From: JAEVLT01 sp044598425
GTDB lineage: Bacteria; Bacillota; Bacilli; Bacillales; Cytobacillaceae
Assembly: GCA_044598425.1 (NCBI GenBank)
Contig: CP172536.1
Span: forward strand, 1,984,001-2,048,000
Reading direction: 5' to 3'
Length of the DNA stretch: 64,000 bases
A program made the translations under genes and the position numbers. The notes below the pieces were generated by a model. It did not search any database. It had not been told where the DNA came from and worked only from the letters and a program-made list of their open reading frames with translations. Each line of letters starts with the position of its first letter. Position 1 is the stretch's first letter. Shown piece by piece: positions 42,951 through 51,097 of the stretch.

Positions 42951-44252
42951 ATGGCTAGACTTACATATTGGAATCCAGAAGATGAAAAGTTCTGGAACAG
43001 CGAAGGTAAAAAGCATGCCAATCGGAACTTGTGGATTTCAGTTCCAAGCTTGATGTTAGCTTTTATTGTTTGGCAAATCTGGTCGGTTGTGGCTGTTCGT
43101 TTAAATGACATTGGTTTCCATTTTACCGAAGAACAATTGTTTACGCTTGCCGCTATCCCAGGGCTGGTTGGAGCAACTTTGCGTTTCATCTATACCTTTG
43201 CTGCTGGTTCAATCGGAGGAAAAAACTGGACAGTCATTTCAACCGCAGTCTTAGCAATACCAGCCATTGGGATTGGCCTTGCTGTCCAAAATCCTGACAC
43301 ACCTTTTTCAGTAATGCTTATCCTTGCAGCTCTTTGCGGATTAGGCGGGGGTAACTTCTCCTCTTCTTCGGCGAATATCAGCTTCTTTTTCCCGAAAAAA
43401 GAAAAAGGTACTGCCCTTGGAATTAATGGCGGTCTAGGAAATATGGGAGTATCTGTTGTCCAATTTGTCACACCATTGGTCATTACTTCAAGCACATTTG
43501 CTTTTATTGGCGGCAATCAAGTATTAGCAAACGGCAACCATATCTGGCTGCAAAACGCAGCTTTCATTTGGGTTGTTCCGATTGTGATCATGACGGTTCT
43601 TGCGATGTTTGGCATGGATAATGTTCCAAATGCAAAACAATCTGTCGCTAAGCAATTTGTGATTGTTAAAAGAAAACACACTTGGATTATGACAGTCCTT
43701 TACGTTGCGACTTTTGGTTCGTTTATTGGCTATTCTGCAGCCTTTCCGCTTTTATTAAAATCACAGTTTCCGGAACATATTTCATTAGCTTTCCTTGGTG
43801 CACTTGTGGCTGCGGCAGCAAGGCCTGTCGGCGGCTGGCTTTCCGATAAATTCGGCGGCGCAAAAGTTACCGCCTATGTCTTGGTTTTCATGGGGATAGG
43901 CGCAGGTGGGGTTATCTACTTTCTCAGTGGTAAACAGTTTGCCGGCTTTTTAATTTCATTTCTGATCCTGTTTTTAACTTCTGGAATTGGCTCTGGTTCA
44001 ACATTTCAAATGATTCCGGCTATCTTTATTCCAAAGGAAGCTGCACCGGTAATCGGATTTTCCGCAGCGTTTGCAGCCTATGGGTCTTACTTTATTCCAA
44101 AACTTTTCGGATGGTCAGTAAAATCAACCGGGACACCTGTTACGGCATTTTATTTCTTTATCGGCTTTTATGTTATTTCATTTGCATTAAACTGGTATTA
44201 TTATCAACGAAAAACTGCTGCAATCTCTGCAACAATGAAACAAGCTGGTTAA
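42951..44252 (+). CDS. narK: Nitrate/nitrite transporter NarK
   Basis: This 433-aa MFS protein has 12 helices and the two nitrate signatures: GLGGGNFSSSSANISFFFPK (about residue 125) and the GSGSTFQMIPAIFIP segment (about 345). The substrate-binding Arg in helix 2 is in GATLRFIYTF. ATG at 42951 is the second Met of MMARLTYW, with TTGGAGG upstream; the preceding ATG at 42948 is equally possible. Controlled by the Fnr site upstream. No nitrate reductase genes occur in the window, though formate dehydrogenase follows 3 kb away. Confidence 0.92.
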   Translation: MARLTYWNPEDEKFWNSEGKKHANRNLWISVPSLMLAFIVWQIWSVVAVRLNDIGFHFTEEQLFTLAAIPGLVGATLRFIYTFAAGSIGGKNWTVISTAVLAIPAIGIGLAVQNPDTPFSVMLILAALCGLGGGNFSSSSANISFFFPKKEKGTALGINGGLGNMGVSVVQFVTPLVITSSTFAFIGGNQVLANGNHIWLQNAAFIWVVPIVIMTVLAMFGMDNVPNAKQSVAKQFVIVKRKHTWIMTVLYVATFGSFIGYSAAFPLLLKSQFPEHISLAFLGALVAAAARPVGGWLSDKFGGAKVTAYVLVFMGIGAGGVIYFLSGKQFAGFLISFLILFLTSGIGSGSTFQMIPAIFIPKEAAPVIGFSAAFAAYGSYFIPKLFGWSVKSTGTPVTAFYFFIGFYVISFALNWYYYQRKTAAISATMKQAG

Positions 44253-44271
44253 CATCCAGCTTGTTTTTTTA
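44239..44271 (+). terminator. Terminator of narK
   Basis: AACAAGCTGG pairs with CCAGCTTGTT around a 6-nt loop and is followed by T5. The 5' arm overlaps the last codons of narK. Confidence 0.9.
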
Positions 44272-45051
44272 ATTGATTATTTTCACTTTTATTTCTTTTG
44301 CTCCCCATTTGACTGCATCCTCCTGTGAAGGAATAAATACATCAATTCGATTTCCTTTGATGCTCCCGCCTGTGTCAGCTGCAGTGGCAACACCGTAGCC
44401 TTCCACATACACTTTCGAGCCAAGAGGAATCACCGAAGGATCAACCGAGATTACTTTTGCATTTGGGTTCGCTTTTAGGTTGACTCCTGTAGCTGTTACG
44501 CCTGAACAGCCTGTACATGAAGCGGTATAGGCCGTTGCTTTTACGGTAATTTCTTTTGTAGTATTTTCACCGGTATGAAGAGAAGAAGCTACAGGTACAG
44601 CACGGACTGCTGGTGATTTTGCATTTTCAGCGTTAGCCTGAATGGCTGAAACTTCCTCTTTAGAATTGGATAATTCCACTGGGCTGCTGCCAGTTTTGTT
44701 GTTATAGATTACCAGATTTAAACCCGGTTGGATTAATTCCGATTTCAATTGATTCCATCCCATAATTTGATCAACTGTTACATGATTGCTTTTCGCAATA
44801 TCCCATAAAGTGTCACCTTGTTTTACTTCATAATGCATTTCTTCTGGAATGGTTAACACATCTCCTGGATGAATAATATCTGTTGAAAGCTGATTCCATT
44901 TTTTAAAATTTTCTACAGTAGCATTATGTACTTGTGAAAGGTTCCAGAGAGTATCACCTTTTTGAACAGTTACTTCTGCTGCCTGTACATTAGCACCTAC
45001 AGTTCCTGAGAGTGCAGCTACCGCAAGCATCGCCTTTATTGTTTTAATCAT
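44269..45051 (-). CDS. yocH: LysM-3D cell wall protein (YocH type)
   Basis: This exported 260-aa protein has a signal peptide (IKTIKAMLAVAALSGTVG, cleavage near VQA-AE). Two LysM domains follow (VTVQKGDTLWNLSQVHNATV and YEVKQGDTLWDIAKSNHVTV), then a Ser/Ala/Glu-rich linker, then a C-terminal 3D domain (TATGVNLKANPNAKVIS; VDPSVIPLGSKVYV; AADTGGSIKGNRIDVF) with the three Asp that name it. YocH-type proteins act on peptidoglycan and are WalRK targets in B. subtilis. ATG follows GGGAGG. Confidence 0.9.
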   Translation of the reverse strand: MIKTIKAMLAVAALSGTVGANVQAAEVTVQKGDTLWNLSQVHNATVENFKKWNQLSTDIIHPGDVLTIPEEMHYEVKQGDTLWDIAKSNHVTVDQIMGWNQLKSELIQPGLNLVIYNNKTGSSPVELSNSKEEVSAIQANAENAKSPAVRAVPVASSLHTGENTTKEITVKATAYTASCTGCSGVTATGVNLKANPNAKVISVDPSVIPLGSKVYVEGYGVATAADTGGSIKGNRIDVFIPSQEDAVKWGAKEIKVKIIN

Positions 45052-45156
45052 CTTTTCTACCTCCCATGTTCTTTTAGCGGCTAACAGAAATTATCATAAC
45101 ATGAATCTGTCTCATCGAAAGAACAGGGAGATTAATAATCGTTTACATACAATGCA

Positions 45157-45173
45157 ATTATATTACGATAACA
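45157..45173 (-). promoter_or_regulatory. Candidate WalR box upstream of yocH
   Basis: On the minus strand TGTTAT-CGTAA-TATAAT fits the WalR repeat TGTWAH-N5-TGTWAH at 11 of 12 positions, about 105 nt before the start codon. The second half could also be a -10 box, so this is a weak call. Confidence 0.35.
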
Positions 45174-45207
45174 TGACTAATAGATTGAAAATTCAATTTA
45201 ATTATAA

Positions 45208-45244
45208 AAAAATATTGGCCGTCTCAGTTAAAGATTGACGGCCT
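45208..45244 (-). terminator. Terminator of fdhF
   Basis: On the minus strand GGCCGTC pairs with GACGGCC around a 13-nt loop and is followed by AATATTTTTTT, just after the fdhF stop codon. Confidence 0.85.
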
Positions 45245-45252
45245 GAAACTAT

Positions 45253-47322
45253 TTATTCCATTATTTTAGATATTGCCACGGCGCACGCTTTAAATTCGGC
45301 AGTTCCTGAAATTGGATCATATTCATTTAAGGTTAATACATTTGTTGGAACTTCGCTCCAGTGGAAACTCATAAACACAAGACCTGGGGCGACTTGCTCA
45401 GTAACTTTTGTTTTTACGTTCAGTTCGCCCCTTCGCGACCGCACCCGCACTACTTCTCCATCAACAACACGAAGCTTCTTTGCATCATCAGGATGGATAT
45501 CGATCGTTTCTTCCGTTTGTTTTATTTTTACACCTGGTGCATAATAACGTGTCTGTGTATGAGTATTATATGATTCATATCTTCTTCCCGTCGTTAATGT
45601 AAAAGGATATTCGTCGTCCGGTAGCTCCAATGGTGCGCTATAATCTACAGGAATAAACGGCGATTTTACTGACTCTTCATTGCCTATCGGCTGATGAAAG
45701 CGTTCATGAAGTACGAATGTACCAGGGTGGTTTTCATCGGGACAAGGATAATGCAGACTATACTCTGTATCAAGGCGGGCATAGGACATGCCACCGTACA
45801 TCTCCCATGCGATGGTTCGAACCTCATCCCAAATTTCTTCACTGCATTGATAGCTCATTTTGTAGCCCATTCTTGTCGATAGCTCACACAGAATCACCCA
45901 ATCCTCTTTCGTATTTGGATGAGCTTGGACAGCCGTTCGCACCCGCTGAATCCGTCTATCTGTGTTCGTATATGTCCCGTCTACTTCACCCCAAGATCGC
46001 GCAGGGAGAACGACATCGGCGATTTCAGCCGTTTCGGTCAGAAAAATGTCTTGGACAATTAATAAATCAAGCTTTTCGAACAGCTTCCTTGTATGGTTCA
46101 TGTGCACATCCGCCAGCAAAGGGTTCTCTCCAATGACATAAAGAGCTTTTACTTTTCCCTCCTCGATGCGGTCAAATGTTCTTGTCTGTGTATCCCCGGC
46201 CTCAGGATTTAGCGTAATTTTCCAGGCTTTTTCATAGCGGTTGCGATACTCTTCATTCGATAAACTCATGGCTCCTGGCAATTGATTAGGCAAGCAGCCC
46301 ATGTCCCCGGCACCCTGTACATTGTTTTGACCACGAAGAGGCATGATTCCTGATCCTTCTTTTCCGATATTCCCAGTTAATAAAGCCAAATTGGCAATAT
46401 CAAAAACATTATTTACCCCGCAGTGATGTTCAGTGATCCCAAGGGTATAGGCGATCATGGCAGCGCTCGCCCCGGCATACTCACGGGCAGTTGCGATGAT
46501 CTCTTCTGCTGACACGCCCGTTATACCCGCAGCAAATTCTGGAGTAAATCTTTCAACCTGATTCTTTAAAGATTCGAAATCAAGCGTAAACTGACTCACA
46601 AAATCAGATTTATACAACCCTTCTTTTAAAATAATTCGAATCATTGCATTGATCAGAGCAATATCGGTTCCAACATTTATTTGCAAATGACGGTGAGCTA
46701 TTTTTGCCATATCGATTTTTCTTGGGTCAATAACAATTACTTTCAAACCGGCTTTCGCTGCTTTTTTTATTCTGTTTGAGATAATCGGATGGGCCTCCGT
46801 TGTATTCGAACCCATTAACAGCAATACTTCTGCTTTATCAAAATCTTCAAGCGTATTGGTTGGAAAACCGCTTCCAAAAATAGTTGCCAGACCGGCAACA
46901 CTTGGTGCATGTCACGTTCGGTTACAGCCATCAATATTGTTGCTGCCAATCGCCGTCCGCATGAATTTTTGTGTGATATAGTTGGATTCATTGGTTGTTC
47001 TTGAACATGCAAACATGGAAATTGCATTCGAACCCAATTGGTTTTTGATGTTTGTTAATTTTTCGGTAATATACGAATAAGCTTCTTCCCAGGTTGTTTC
47101 CACCAATTCTCCCGCTTTACGGATCAGCGGGGAGGTTAATCTTTTTGCGGCATGAACATATTGGTAAGCAAAAGCTCCCTTTACACATGTTTGACCCTTG
47201 TTCACAGGGGCATCTTTATCCCCGCGAATTCTAATAATTCGATTATCTTTTACTTCGAGAATCAAACCGCAACCGGTTCCGCAATAGCCGCAAATTGTCT
47301 TGATAAAATTTGTCTCCGCCAT
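45253..47322 (-). CDS. fdhF: Formate dehydrogenase, predicted selenoprotein (in-frame UGA)
   Basis: This molybdopterin enzyme oxidises formate to CO2. Read as one frame it encodes 689 aa, with UGA at 46914-46912 as residue 137. The N-terminus binds a 4Fe-4S cluster (ICGYCGTGCGLILEV and QTCVKG). The active site reads NNIDGCNRT-UGA-HAPSVAGL, exactly where homologs have Cys or selenocysteine followed by His. GTTGCC-GGTCT-GGCAAC (46899-46883) begins 12 nt after the UGA and has a SECIS-like loop. The frame then continues through GKEGSGIMPLRGQNNVQGAG and a C-terminal bis-MGD domain without other breaks. The start follows GGGAGGGG. No ferredoxin-like N-terminal extension is present, so an electron-transfer partner is needed. 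If the host lacks sel genes, it would instead be a null mutant. Confidence 0.88.
46883..46899 (-). promoter_or_regulatory. Putative bacterial SECIS element
   Basis: A perfect 6-bp stem (GTTGCC / GGCAAC) carries the loop GGTCT. The loop starts exactly 18 nt after the UGA, the same distance as in Escherichia coli fdhF, whose SelB-binding loop is also GGUCU. An extra CCAA/TTGG pairing can extend the stem below. Confidence 0.85.
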
Positions 47323-47400
47323 TTTTTTCCCCTCCCATTAAAAACATATTGCCTATATAAATATATTAATCCATCTAACCATAAAGATTGAGGATTATTT

Positions 47401-47475
47401 TTCAAAAAGTTTGTCTACTTTTTGAAAGGTACAAAAAAACCTGAAATTTACACTTGGAAAAATTCAGGTTTCTTC
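47401..47475 (-). terminator. Double hairpin after the histidine kinase gene
   Basis: On the minus strand AAACCTGAA pairs with TTCAGGTTT and is followed by T7. A second stem (TTCAAAAAGT / ACTTTTTGAA, 47401-47426) lies right after it. The first is a standard terminator; the second may be a back-up near the fdhF promoter. Confidence 0.75.
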
Positions 47476-47543
47476 TCGATGGAGTTTCTGCAGCTGCAGA
47501 ATTAATAAAGTTTTCGGGGGTTAGCTGGTTTGCCTTTTGATCC

Positions 47544-49703
47544 TCATGCCGTTTTGGCTGGCAGGAGAATATTGAATGTCGTCCCTTTATTTGGTTCACT
47601 TTCAACAAACACTTTTCCGTTATGGCTTTCAATAATTTTAAAGCTAACCATTAAACCAAGGCCGTTGCCATTCTTCTTTGTCGTGAAGAATGGTTCACCC
47701 AATTTTTGCAGTTTTTCAGCAGAGATCCCAACACCCGTATCTTGAATGGAAATTTGCACGTTTTTCTTTTGAATTACAATTGTCACGCTGAGGTCACCGC
47801 CATTAGGCATGGCTTCAATGCCATTTTTGATAAAATTAAGAAACACTTGTTTTAAGCGGTTCTCATCGCATTCGATTTGAATAATTTCCTGTTCGCAATC
47901 AAAATGCAGACGCACATTTTTCTTACGTGCCTCAAATTCAAGCAAGGATAACACATTTTTCACTACCGGAACAAGATTCTTTTCTTCTAATTCCACCGCT
48001 TTTGGTTTTGCAAGCACCATAAAATCTTCAACAATGCTATTTACTCGTTCAATTTCATCCAAAATAATGTTTAAAAATTCTTGTCTTTCCGGGTCTTTTT
48101 CATCCAACTGCAGAAATTCAGTATATCCCTTCATGGATGTAAGCGGATTGCGAATCTCATGGGCAACACCCGCCGCCAATTGTCCTACTGCTGCCAGCTT
48201 ATCTTGGCGATGAAGGATTTCTTCCGTTTTCTTCCGTTCGGTAATATCATTTCGAATAGCCAAATATTGATAGGGAACTCCTTGTTCGTCCAAGAAAGGG
48301 ACAATCGTTGTATCTACCCAGTAAAGGGTACCATCCTTTGCTCTATTACGAATTTCCCCTTTCCAAACTTTTCCATCTCTAATTGTTTTCCATAAATCTT
48401 TGAAGAACGCCTTAGAATGAGCACCTGAATTTAATATCCTATGATCTTGACCTATCAATTCTTCCTGACTGTACTTTGAAATTTCGCAAAACTTCTCATT
48501 TACACTTGTGATGATTCCTTTTTGATCGGTAATGGCGACAATGGATGATTGATCAAGCGCAAATTTGATATCCTGATTTTCTTTTATGGAGACAAAAAGT
48601 TCTTGCTCTGCTTTTTTACGTTTAGTAATATCCGAGCGAATCGCTATATATTGAGTTGGCTTGCCAGCTTTATTTAAAAAAGGAACGATCGTTGTATCTA
48701 CCCAATAGAAAGATCCATCCTTTGCTTTATTGCGGATTTCCCCTCTCCACACATTTCCGGAATAGATCGTTTTCCACATGTTTTGAAAAAATTCCGCTGG
48801 ATGGTAGCCCGAGTTTACTATTCGATGGTTCTGCCCTATAATTTCCTCCCGTTTGTACTTGGAAATCTCCTCGAATTTATCATTTACGTAAATAATATTA
48901 CCTTTTGGATCAGTGATGGCCACAATCGCTGATTCGTCTAGTGCTGATTTGATATCGTTTAAGTTCGTATCAGAGATCGCTAATTTTTTACTAATTAATG
49001 CGCTTGAGCCAATTAAACCAACAAAAATCATAACGGATATAAATAAAACAAGATAAATAATAACCGAGTCGATCGAATCTGAAGTAGGCAAGTTAGTGTT
49101 TGCAACAGTAAGAGTTGTTGCTCCTTTTAATAAAAAATGTCCCTCAACAAGCGCCCCTGTCATAATCAGTGCACTTAAAGGCTTAAGCCAGATACGATGG
49201 CTGTTTGTAAAGCTTTTCGAAAAAAAGAGCAGCCATAGAGAAAAAAAGAAGGAAGCAAACATTAGAAGTCCGGAAAAAATAAGCACTCCAAAATGATAGC
49301 GGACATTAAAATTCATTGCATTTATATTTATGGAATGGATAGAGACTACCGCCAATGTCAGCAGCAAACTTCCTATAAGTAATTGGTATAATCGAAGCGA
49401 CTTTCCCATTACATTTATAAAAGCCATTCCCGAGAAGGCAATCCCGATCAAGATCGATAAAATTGTCATCGGTATTTGGTATTGGGCAAACCGGCTAATA
49501 TCCACAGAAATCAGTCCGATAAAATTCATCACCCATATGCCGATCCCCAATGAAAAGCTTCCGCTGATAAACAAGAGCTGTTTATGGCGTTCAGCTGATT
49601 TTACCAGGATAAACATGTCCAACGCTGTATAGGAAGCCATAATAGTTAATCCTATGGCAATGATAATTAAAATAGGATGAAAGGAGCTGATCAATTCGTT
49701 CAT
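47544..49703 (-). CDS. Membrane PAS-PAS histidine kinase with degenerate MHYT domain
   Basis: This 719-aa sensor kinase starts with seven membrane helices (residues 1-240) in the spacing of the MHYT domain. The metal-binding Met/His motifs are degenerate: the repeats read MASYTALDM, WVMNFIGLI and SIHSININAM. Two nearly duplicate PAS-PAC units follow (about 260-375 and 385-500; FYWVDTTIVPFLNKAG and LYWVDTTIVPFLDEQG). The H-box is GVAHEIRNPLTSMKGYTEFL, then N-box and G-boxes DTGVGIS and GNGLGLMVSF. The HisKA part resembles sporulation phosphorelay kinases. No response regulator is next to it, which also fits a phosphorelay kinase. Confidence 0.9.
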   Translation of the reverse strand: MNELISSFHPILIIIAIGLTIMASYTALDMFILVKSAERHKQLLFISGSFSLGIGIWVMNFIGLISVDISRFAQYQIPMTILSILIGIAFSGMAFINVMGKSLRLYQLLIGSLLLTLAVVSIHSININAMNFNVRYHFGVLIFSGLLMFASFFFSLWLLFFSKSFTNSHRIWLKPLSALIMTGALVEGHFLLKGATTLTVANTNLPTSDSIDSVIIYLVLFISVMIFVGLIGSSALISKKLAISDTNLNDIKSALDESAIVAITDPKGNIIYVNDKFEEISKYKREEIIGQNHRIVNSGYHPAEFFQNMWKTIYSGNVWRGEIRNKAKDGSFYWVDTTIVPFLNKAGKPTQYIAIRSDITKRKKAEQELFVSIKENQDIKFALDQSSIVAITDQKGIITSVNEKFCEISKYSQEELIGQDHRILNSGAHSKAFFKDLWKTIRDGKVWKGEIRNRAKDGTLYWVDTTIVPFLDEQGVPYQYLAIRNDITERKKTEEILHRQDKLAAVGQLAAGVAHEIRNPLTSMKGYTEFLQLDEKDPERQEFLNIILDEIERVNSIVEDFMVLAKPKAVELEEKNLVPVVKNVLSLLEFEARKKNVRLHFDCEQEIIQIECDENRLKQVFLNFIKNGIEAMPNGGDLSVTIVIQKKNVQISIQDTGVGISAEKLQKLGEPFFTTKKNGNGLGLMVSFKIIESHNGKVFVESEPNKGTTFNILLPAKTA

Positions 49704-49959
49704 TCTAGAGCATCCCTCCCAATATTTCTATATATTTCTACTATGATTGTAATGGAAAGCGTGTTAGTTGGGAAGTATTAATTGCTGGCAATAGAATTAT
49801 TTAACCTACCATCTTCCCTGTTTTAGTTTAATCGATAATTTCACTAAAAAAAATTTTAATTTTTTTCAAAAAAGTCTACACAAAATCATTTTTTTTGGTT
49901 ATACTGTACTATAACAGAACAGATTAAAATAATCTGTATTAAATAAGGAGGCGTTTCAA

Positions 49960-50094
49960 ATGTTAATGAGTCCAGTTGAATTTTTCCGCAATATGCCAAA
50001 GAAAGTCTGTCCAGAGTGCGGGGAACAAATGCAGGAACAAGCAGAATCTTATATGTTGGAATGTGATCGGTGCTTGGCTAAAAAAGAAGAATAG
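49960..50094 (+). CDS. YhfH-family small zinc-finger protein
   Basis: This 44-aa protein reads SPVEFFRNMPKKVCPECGEQ then ESYMLECDRCLAKKEE. CPEC and CDRC form a likely zinc ribbon. The pattern matches the YhfH family of Bacillus, whose function is unknown. The ribosome site AAGGAGGCG is strong. A terminator follows 7 nt later. Confidence 0.85.
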   Translation: MLMSPVEFFRNMPKKVCPECGEQMQEQAESYMLECDRCLAKKEE

Positions 50095-50101
50095 CTTGTA
50101 A

Positions 50102-50134
50102 GAAAATCCTCTTCCGTTTTGGAAGAGGATTTTC
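50102..50134 (+). terminator. Terminator of the YhfH-type gene
   Basis: GAAAATCCTCTTCC pairs perfectly with GGAAGAGGATTTTC around a 5-nt loop. Confidence 0.9.
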
Positions 50135-50192
50135 TGTTCGTCAGAATAATCCCTTTTACAGTGACAAACGATAGGAAAGGGAGGTGAGTTGA

Positions 50193-50378
50193 ATGTCCAA
50201 ATCAGATCACTATCTGACAAATGCTCCCAGACGTTCTCAAATCACCATTAATACCGGCGGGGAATTTCCTAATTCAAACCCCCTGCCAGGAGATTCAGTT
50301 GAAGAACATAAAGATTTGGAAGAAGCGAACACGATTATTGCCGGTGATGAAATTCGGCAGCAAAATGAAAATCTTTAA
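50193..50378 (+). CDS. Hypothetical 61-aa hydrophilic protein
   Basis: I do not recognise this protein. It is acidic, rich in Asn, Pro and Glu (NAPRRSQITINTGGEFPNSN; SVEEHKDLEEANTIIAGDEI), and probably disordered. ATG follows GGGAGGTG by 7 nt, so translation is credible. It ends before a bidirectional terminator. Small disordered proteins of this kind are often spore-associated, but there is no direct sign of that here. Confidence 0.65.
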   Translation: MSKSDHYLTNAPRRSQITINTGGEFPNSNPLPGDSVEEHKDLEEANTIIAGDEIRQQNENL

Positions 50379-50396
50379 TTGTAGACCAAATTAAAT

Positions 50397-50430
50397 AAAA
50401 AGGCTGCCGATAAATTTTGGCAGCCTTTTT
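50397..50430. terminator. Bidirectional terminator
   Basis: AAAAAGGCTGCC pairs with GGCAGCCTTTTT around a 10-nt loop between two convergent small genes. Confidence 0.9.
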
Positions 50431-50432
50431 AT

Positions 50433-50630
50433 TTAAATTTTGGGAAGCTCACGGACTTCTTTGATGGTTTCATGTCCACAAATAGGACAGAGTAAATCTG
50501 CTGTAGCAAAATCTTTCCGCATCCAGCTGTTGCAGTCATCGGCACTGCATGAATATACTTCTGTATCCATCATTATATTTTCAATTTTTTCTTCATTCGC
50601 TCTTTTACCGTAAAAAATAGGAATCTCCAC
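50433..50630 (-). CDS. YdjO-like cold-inducible small protein
   Basis: This protein of about 61-65 aa has two metal-binding pairs: VYSCSADDCNSWMRKDFA and LLCPICGHETIKE. The CxxxxCxxWxRK pattern followed by CPxCG matches YdjO of B. subtilis. The start is unclear. GTG at 50630 lies inside the AGGTGGAG ribosome site, whereas ATT at 50618 is 6 nt after it and would give IFYGKRANEEK, close in length to YdjO. An ATT start is rare, so I give the longer frame and flag the problem. Confidence 0.75.
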   Translation of the reverse strand: MEIPIFYGKRANEEKIENIMMDTEVYSCSADDCNSWMRKDFATADLLCPICGHETIKEVRELPKI

Positions 50631-50819
50631 CTTTCATTATACCCACTATGCAGCTTTGCGTTTGCTAACTTTCGATTCATTTTCTCACCCGCTTCAAAAT
50701 TTACTAATTAGTAAGGTCTCCAAAAATTGTTAATCTATACAAAGATAGAAAATCCTAGTAAATGAAAATCAAAATTTAAGGGTTAAAGTGGAGATTAATG
50801 CAATGAGATCATGATTTAA

Positions 50820-51097
50820 GGAGGAGGGTCAAATGACTGGATCATCTTTACGAAAAAAAATGCCCATAAATCCCTTCATGATGGGATTTATACGGAGGCA
50901 AGAGATTTAATGGTTCTTCTAAAAAATGGTAATTCAAACAAATCCAGCCATCTTAAAGAAATGGCAGAGGCGCAAATTGAACATTGGGAAACGCTCTTCT
51001 TGTGCTCTTCCAAATTCACAATTAGGATGAGGAACAGAATCTTTTTAACGAGGAGCGGTAATTCGAAAGAAGCCTCGCACCTGCCGAATTACCGCCA
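50820..51097 (+). other. Unresolved small coding region
   Basis: A strong AAGGAGGAGG site precedes ATG at 50833, but that frame stops after 25 codons. A different frame is open across the same stretch and beyond. It reads HDGIYTEARDLMVLLKNGNS and SSHLKEMAEAQIEHWETLF, which looks protein-like, from about 50846 to 51000 and is then probably out of register. Its first in-frame ATG is at 50910. This may be a small gene with a frameshift near its start. I do not recognise the product. Confidence 0.35.

Noticed and set aside
46815..47027. Apparent frameshift in formate dehydrogenase that would make it a pseudogene
   Set aside because: Both parts are in the same frame and are separated only by UGA at the catalytic Sec/Cys site with a SECIS-like hairpin after it. 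The alternative frame has no protein-like content.
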